NCBI GenBank assembly: GCA_021788955.1
Contig: JAJYKC010000101.1
Span: forward strand, 1 to 7,741
From: Acidobacteriota bacterium
Lineage (GTDB): Bacteria > Acidobacteriota > Terriglobia > Bryobacterales > Bryobacteraceae
Length of the DNA stretch: 7,741 bases
Reading direction: 5' to 3'
Below, one piece after another: positions 4,256 through 7,741 of this stretch. The number at the start of each line of letters is the position of its first letter. Position 1 is the stretch's first letter. The notes under the pieces were generated by a model. It did no database searches. It had not been told where the DNA came from and worked only from the letters and a program-made list of their open reading frames with translations. Made by a program: the position numbers and the translations under genes.

Positions 4256-6198
4256 CGCAGTGCCGGAGCAGAAGCAGTTAACGGCCGGTGTTCAATGACC
4301 CGCTTCAATAAGTGTGCGCTCGGGCTGTAGTCGAGCACGATCTCTTTCAATGCCAGAACCAACCGTCCAGCATCGCGCGCCTCGCAGATCTCACGCAGGC
4401 TGTCGAGCCACAGTGACATGTCGCCTTCCGGCGTGCCGTTGCCTACGAAAATCCGGATCTTCTCGTGCTCCGTGGGCACCGTGTCCTCCAGCATCGTGCT
4501 CACCTCTTCATAAAGCTTCTCGCCTGGGCGCATGCCGGTAAATTCGATCTTGATGTCTTCACCCGGCCTCAGTCCCGACAGCAGGATCAGGTTCCTCGCC
4601 AATTCCACGATCTTTACCGGTTCGCCCATGTCCAACACACAGATCTGGCCACCCCGCCCGATCACCGCGGCCTGCAACACGAGTTGGCACGCTTCGGGAA
4701 TGGTCATGAAGAAGCGCCGCATCTCCGGATGCGTCACCGTCACCGGCCCGCCCGCCGCGATCTGTTTCTTGAAGATCGGAATCACGCTGCCGTTCGAGCC
4801 CAGCACGTTTCCGAAGCGCACCGCCACGTACTTGGTCCGGCCATTTTGGAGAGCTAGCAGCAGAAGTTCGGCCACGCGTTTCGTGGCGCCCATGACGTTG
4901 GTCGGCCGCACAGCCTTGTCGGACGAGATCATCACAAAGTCCCCGACGCCCTGCTCGGCCGCCGCTACTGCCACGTTATAGGTTCCGAAGACGTTGTTTT
5001 CGACCGCCTCGAAAACGTGCGCCTCCATCAACGGAACGTGCTTGTACGCCGCAGCATGATACACGGCTGACGGTGCATACTGGCGCAGGACCTCGTCAAG
5101 GCGCGCGCGATGCCGTATGCTGCCAATTTCGGGATAGAAGGGGACCTGCGGAAACGTCTGCCGCATCTCACGATCAATTTCGAACAGCGGTGACTCGGCT
5201 GCATCAAATCCGACGATTCCGGCTGGACGGAAGCGCGCGATTTGCCGGCACAGTTCTGAGCCGATCGACCCCGCAGCGCCGGTCACGAGTACGATCTTGC
5301 CATCGAGCGTGTAGCGAATCTGCTCCTCCTGCAAGCGTACTGGGGTGCGGCCCAGGAGATCTTCCACAGCCACTTCGCGGATTTGGCTGCCCAAACCACT
5401 GGACTCGATGATCTCAGCGAGGGCGGGAATCGTGCGGCACTTAACTGCGGAGTTCTGGCAGTGGGCGAGAATTCTGACCATCTCGACGCCACTCACAGAC
5501 GGCAAGGCGATCAGAATTTCGGAGATGCGGTGGCGCGCCACGAGTCTTGGGAGATCGTTCCCTGAACCCAATACGCGGATGCCCTGGATTGTCAGCCCAC
5601 ACTTGTGGGGGTTGTCATCGATGAAGCCGCAAACAGCATAGCGAAGCTTGGAACTGGACCGGATCTCGCGGAGCAGTGTCACCCCCGCTGTCCCCGCACC
5701 ATAGATAAATATCCGTGTGCCTAGGGCATAGTCAGCACCTCGACCTAACGAGTCGAGCAGGATGCGGACAAATGCCCGCTGGCTAGCTGTGGCGAGAAAA
5801 CAGAGCACCAGGTCCAGGATGTATAGCGAACGCGGAAACCCGCTCGGCGCGACAATTAGGATGAATGCAGCACCCCCAACGGACCCGAGAAGGTTGCCGA
5901 GTGCCAAGCGCATGAGATCGTGGATCGAAACAAAGCGCCACCAGCCGCGGTCAAGGTTCAGCAGCCTGAAGACGATCAGTTTGACCGGAACCCAGGCGAG
6001 CAAAGCCCAGTACAGATATTTCAGGTGTGTATTCGGAATCGTGAATTCGAATCGCAGCAGAAATGCGGCAATGATGCAGAGCGCGAAGACGCAGATCTGT
6101 GCACACCAGATGGCCAAACGGTGAAAGCCGTTCCATCGTTCTGTTCTGACCGCGGAATTCAACCAGCCGGCGGGCGACCAGCGGAATCTCATGGGCAT
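4252..6198 (-). CDS. membrane-anchored UDP-GlcNAc 4,6-dehydratase (WbpM/PglF/CapD family)
   Basis: Expected reaction: NAD-dependent conversion of UDP-GlcNAc to the 4-keto-6-deoxy sugar (xylo configuration), first step to QuiNAc, FucNAc or di-N-acetylbacillosamine. In 648 residues, four hydrophobic segments (about 28-49, 61-80, 98-117, 123-142) are followed by a CoA-binding-like Rossmann domain starting at RIFIYGAGTAG (162-172), then an extended SDR domain with TGAAGSIG (306-313), AAYKHVPLMEAH (383-394), ISSDKAVRPTNVMGATKR (424-441) and RFGNVLGSNGS (461-471). The usual SDR Tyr of YxxxK is Met436, with Lys440 retained, as known for the long WbpM/PglF subgroup. The position often Thr in TDK is Ser426. 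Start: ATG at 6198 has GGAGGT 9 bases upstream and overlaps the transferase gene by 10 bases. The in-frame ATG at 6192 would give an ATGA overlap but sits further from the ribosome-binding site. The TGA stop overlaps wecB (ATGA). Confidence 0.95.
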   Translation of the reverse strand: MPMRFRWSPAGWLNSAVRTERWNGFHRLAIWCAQICVFALCIIAAFLLRFEFTIPNTHLKYLYWALLAWVPVKLIVFRLLNLDRGWWRFVSIHDLMRLALGNLLGSVGGAAFILIVAPSGFPRSLYILDLVLCFLATASQRAFVRILLDSLGRGADYALGTRIFIYGAGTAGVTLLREIRSSSKLRYAVCGFIDDNPHKCGLTIQGIRVLGSGNDLPRLVARHRISEILIALPSVSGVEMVRILAHCQNSAVKCRTIPALAEIIESSGLGSQIREVAVEDLLGRTPVRLQEEQIRYTLDGKIVLVTGAAGSIGSELCRQIARFRPAGIVGFDAAESPLFEIDREMRQTFPQVPFYPEIGSIRHRARLDEVLRQYAPSAVYHAAAYKHVPLMEAHVFEAVENNVFGTYNVAVAAAEQGVGDFVMISSDKAVRPTNVMGATKRVAELLLLALQNGRTKYVAVRFGNVLGSNGSVIPIFKKQIAAGGPVTVTHPEMRRFFMTIPEACQLVLQAAVIGRGGQICVLDMGEPVKIVELARNLILLSGLRPGEDIKIEFTGMRPGEKLYEEVSTMLEDTVPTEHEKIRIFVGNGTPEGDMSLWLDSLREICEARDAGRLVLALKEIVLDYSPSAHLLKRVIEHRPLTASAPALR

Positions 6199-6923
6199 TG
6201 GGTTGTGACCTCCGAAACTCCAGGGGGAGGATAGGCGAGAAGCACCTCCTTGCGAGAGGCCATGCGGATGACTAGCGGATCGAGATTCCAGCCGCGAAGC
6301 ACAGCCCCGAGCGCGCGAAGAGCTGCTGGTTTGGAGGCGATGGCAACCATGGTAAGTATGATTAGCCAGAGATCGACCAGGAAACTCCGGTGGTCGATAT
6401 AGGCCAGGGCCAATCGGCTCTTCCAGGGGCGGATGATCTGGTTGTAAAGCAGGTCCGGATCGGTACTGCCCTTGAGGATTTCTCCCTCATCAGAGAAGAC
6501 GATTGAAGCCGGGTCGGTAATGCCTGGGCGCACCGCCAGCATTCGCTTTTCTGAATCGGTGTAGAGTGTCGCGTCACCGAGAATTTGAGGACGTGGCCCG
6601 ACCAAGCTCATGTCGCCCTTGAGAACATTCCAGAGTTGGATCAGTTCGTCGAGCTTGTAGGCGCGCACGAATCGGCCGACCGCCGTGATGCGGCGGTCCG
6701 TTGCCGGAGTGGAAGATCCGCCGATTTTGTCAGCGTTCACCACCATGGAACGGAACTTGACCATGCGGAATGCCCCAGTACCGCGGGCGGCACGGGGCGC
6801 GACGTAGAACGGTGAGTGTCGATCCTGGAGCCAGATAGCAACCATCACAGCCACCAATATTGGTGAGAACGCCAATAGGCCCACCGACGCGGCCAGAATA
6901 TCGAACGCCCGTTTCAGAATCAT
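6189..6923 (-). CDS. undecaprenyl-phosphate phosphoglycosyl transferase (bacterial sugar transferase, PglC-like)
   Basis: Small monotopic phosphoglycosyl transferase that would move a sugar-1-phosphate from UDP-sugar to undecaprenyl phosphate at the inner-membrane face, starting glycan assembly. It has 244 residues. KRAFDILAASVGL leads into one hydrophobic re-entrant helix (about 9-31) with the family's Ser-Pro break at 20-21. FRMVKFRSM (52-60) follows, then the catalytic Asp92-Glu93 pair in LDELIQLWNVLKGDMSLVGP (91-110) and RPQ. RPGITDPAS is at 132-140. There is only one N-terminal membrane helix, so it is the PglC/WbaP-catalytic-core type without the WcaJ-type four-helix region. A hydrophobic stretch at 181-197 and about 45 further residues extend the C-terminus. 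ATG at 6923 overlaps the transketolase stop (ATGA) with no clear Shine-Dalgarno. Next to a PglF-like dehydratase, a 6-deoxy-HexNAc derivative is a likely first sugar, but this is inference. Confidence 0.94.
   Translation of the reverse strand: MILKRAFDILAASVGLLAFSPILVAVMVAIWLQDRHSPFYVAPRAARGTGAFRMVKFRSMVVNADKIGGSSTPATDRRITAVGRFVRAYKLDELIQLWNVLKGDMSLVGPRPQILGDATLYTDSEKRMLAVRPGITDPASIVFSDEGEILKGSTDPDLLYNQIIRPWKSRLALAYIDHRSFLVDLWLIILTMVAIASKPAALRALGAVLRGWNLDPLVIRMASRKEVLLAYPPPGVSEVTTQCP
6208..6213 (-). promoter_or_regulatory. Shine-Dalgarno inside the transferase gene for the dehydratase
   Basis: GGAGGT on the minus strand, 9 bases before ATG 6198 and 15 before the second in-frame ATG at 6192. 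It decides the dehydratase start in favour of the first ATG. It lies within the last codons of the transferase gene. Confidence 0.55.
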
Positions 6924-7741
6924 GCGTGAGCAGGAATGGAGACGCCAAGCCTGGCTGAGACCGTCCTAGCTATGGCCGCGGCATCCAACCCGTAAACCTT
7001 GCGCAGGTACTGCTGGCGCCCAACCACAGATGAAAAGGTGTTGCGAAGCCCGATGCGGACGAAGAAGCCCGGAAAGGCTCCGGCGTCCATGAGCGCTTCT
7101 GCGATCGCGCCACCCAGACCTCCGTCCACCGCGTGTTCTTCGATGCTGATGATTCCACCCGTCTCTGAAACGGCAGCGGCGAGAGTGTCGTGGTCGAGCG
7201 GCTTGATGGTGTGTACGCTCAGAACGCGACAGAAAACTCCTTCGTCGGCGAGGATATCAGCAGCCAGAAGCGCCTCCCCAAGGATTCCACCAGTGGCGGC
7301 AAGCGTCACGTCTGACCCGTCGCGCACCACTCGGATGGCGCCCGGCCGGAAGATTTCGTCCGGTTCATTTGTCGCGGGCGCAGCGGACTTGTCGAGGCGC
7401 AGGTATGCGGATCCCCTGTGGGAGATAAGATGGCGCGCGGCCTCCGCAGCCTCCCAGACATCGCAGGGAGACAAAACCAGCATCCCCGGAAGTGAGCGAA
7501 GAATCGCCAAGTCCTCGGTGGCGTGGTGCGACATGCCAACCGGCCCGTAGCTCATTCCCCCGCCGACACAGACGATCTTGACATTCGCGCCGTGGTAACA
7601 GATGTCGTTGCGAATCTGCTCAAGGCAGCGCAGTGTGGGAAAGTTCCCAATCGAGTAGGTAAAGACGGTGTGGCCCTCGATCGCGAGCCCGGCGGCCAGT
7701 CCGGACATGTTCTGCTCCGCAACGCCGACGTTCAAAAACTG
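6920..7741 (-). CDS. transketolase-type enzyme, C-terminal part (pyrimidine-binding and C-terminal domains), 5' end outside window
   Basis: The frame is open to the right edge (QF precedes the TTG codon at 7735), so about 273 residues of a longer protein are visible, ending in TGA at 6922-6920. The catalytic Glu that contacts the thiamine diphosphate aminopyrimidine lies in NVGVAEQNM (nt ~7732-7706). YSIGNFPTLRCLEQIRND, VGGGMSYGPVGMSHHATED and LPGMLVLSPCD follow, typical of the Pyr domain of transketolase/DXS-like enzymes. The last ~120 residues are the transketolase C-terminal domain, with SIEEHAVDGGLGGAIAEAL. The NVGxAEQN plus SHHATED form matches stand-alone C-terminal subunits found with a separate N-terminal subunit in nucleotide-sugar and O-antigen loci. 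Whether this gene is split or fused cannot be seen. Role here: probably transfer of a two-carbon ketol unit or formation of an unusual sugar; the substrate is unknown. Its stop overlaps the transferase start, so it belongs to the operon and is not a housekeeping copy by context. Confidence 0.9.
   Translation of the reverse strand, partial: QFLNVGVAEQNMSGLAAGLAIEGHTVFTYSIGNFPTLRCLEQIRNDICYHGANVKIVCVGGGMSYGPVGMSHHATEDLAILRSLPGMLVLSPCDVWEAAEAARHLISHRGSAYLRLDKSAAPATNEPDEIFRPGAIRVVRDGSDVTLAATGGILGEALLAADILADEGVFCRVLSVHTIKPLDHDTLAAAVSETGGIISIEEHAVDGGLGGAIAEALMDAGAFPGFFVRIGLRNTFSSVVGRQQYLRKVYGLDAAAIARTVSARLGVSIPAHA

Noticed and set aside
2915..4330. Plus-strand open frame of 471 codons opposite wecB
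   Set aside because: It lies antisense to a full set of conserved epimerase motifs and has the Arg/Gly/Asp/Val-rich composition typical of the frame opposite a GC-rich gene; no family signal.
1..7741. CRISPR array, tRNA/rRNA, insertion sequence or integrase
   Set aside because: No spaced repeats, no tRNA-like arms or CCA end, no transposase motifs or terminal inverted repeats were seen on either strand.

Overview
The window reads as part of a surface- or exo-polysaccharide locus from a GC-rich Gram-negative-type bacterium. My best guess at the lineage is Acidobacteriota (Solibacter/Bryobacter relatives). The guess rests mainly on a 48-residue zinc-finger-like protein at 827-973, whose sequence (HISDHDLERYSLGM, then HLLACPAC) matches my memory of a small family common in that phylum. 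The placement is moderate to low confidence.

Right part (1102-7741, all minus strand): a tightly packed operon, transcribed from the right edge leftwards. Its order is: C-terminal part of a transketolase-type enzyme (cut by the window edge); a small monotopic phosphoglycosyl transferase (bacterial sugar transferase family); a long membrane-anchored WbpM/PglF/CapD-type UDP-GlcNAc 4,6-dehydratase; WecB, the non-hydrolysing UDP-GlcNAc 2-epimerase; a WbpA-type UDP-N-acetylhexosamine 6-dehydrogenase; an unrecognised 93-residue protein; and a VanZ-like small membrane protein. Most junctions overlap by 4-10 bases (ATGA or GTGA). The exceptions are a gap of about 80 bases with a structured hairpin between the epimerase and dehydrogenase genes, and a 1-base gap before the VanZ-like gene. 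No promoter for the operon is visible, because its 5' end lies outside the window.

How the genes work together (inference from families): the dehydratase, epimerase and dehydrogenase all start from or near UDP-GlcNAc and would make a 6-deoxy-4-keto-HexNAc branch and a HexNAc-uronate branch (UDP-GlcNAcA or UDP-ManNAcA). The phosphoglycosyl transferase would load the first sugar phosphate on undecaprenyl phosphate. The transketolase-type subunit suggests an extra, unusual sugar or ketol-transfer step. The pathway is incomplete here: no aminotransferase, acetyltransferase, ordinary glycosyltransferase, flippase or polymerase is visible.

Left part (1-1101): the end of a plus-strand acyl/aminoacyl-adenylate ligase (ANL superfamily), a 20-codon reading frame overlapping its stop, a convergent minus-strand 89-residue hypothetical protein with a strong ribosome-binding site, a gene-poor stretch of about 240 bases with a perfect 8-bp tandem duplication, and the small zinc-finger-like gene. 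This part looks rearranged or partly decayed. I found no rRNA, tRNA, CRISPR array, insertion sequence or integrase. Nothing here is a clearly new system. The most unusual items are the transketolase-type gene inside the polysaccharide operon, the unrecognised small gene between the dehydrogenase and VanZ-like genes, and the possibly decayed coding frame at the tandem duplication.
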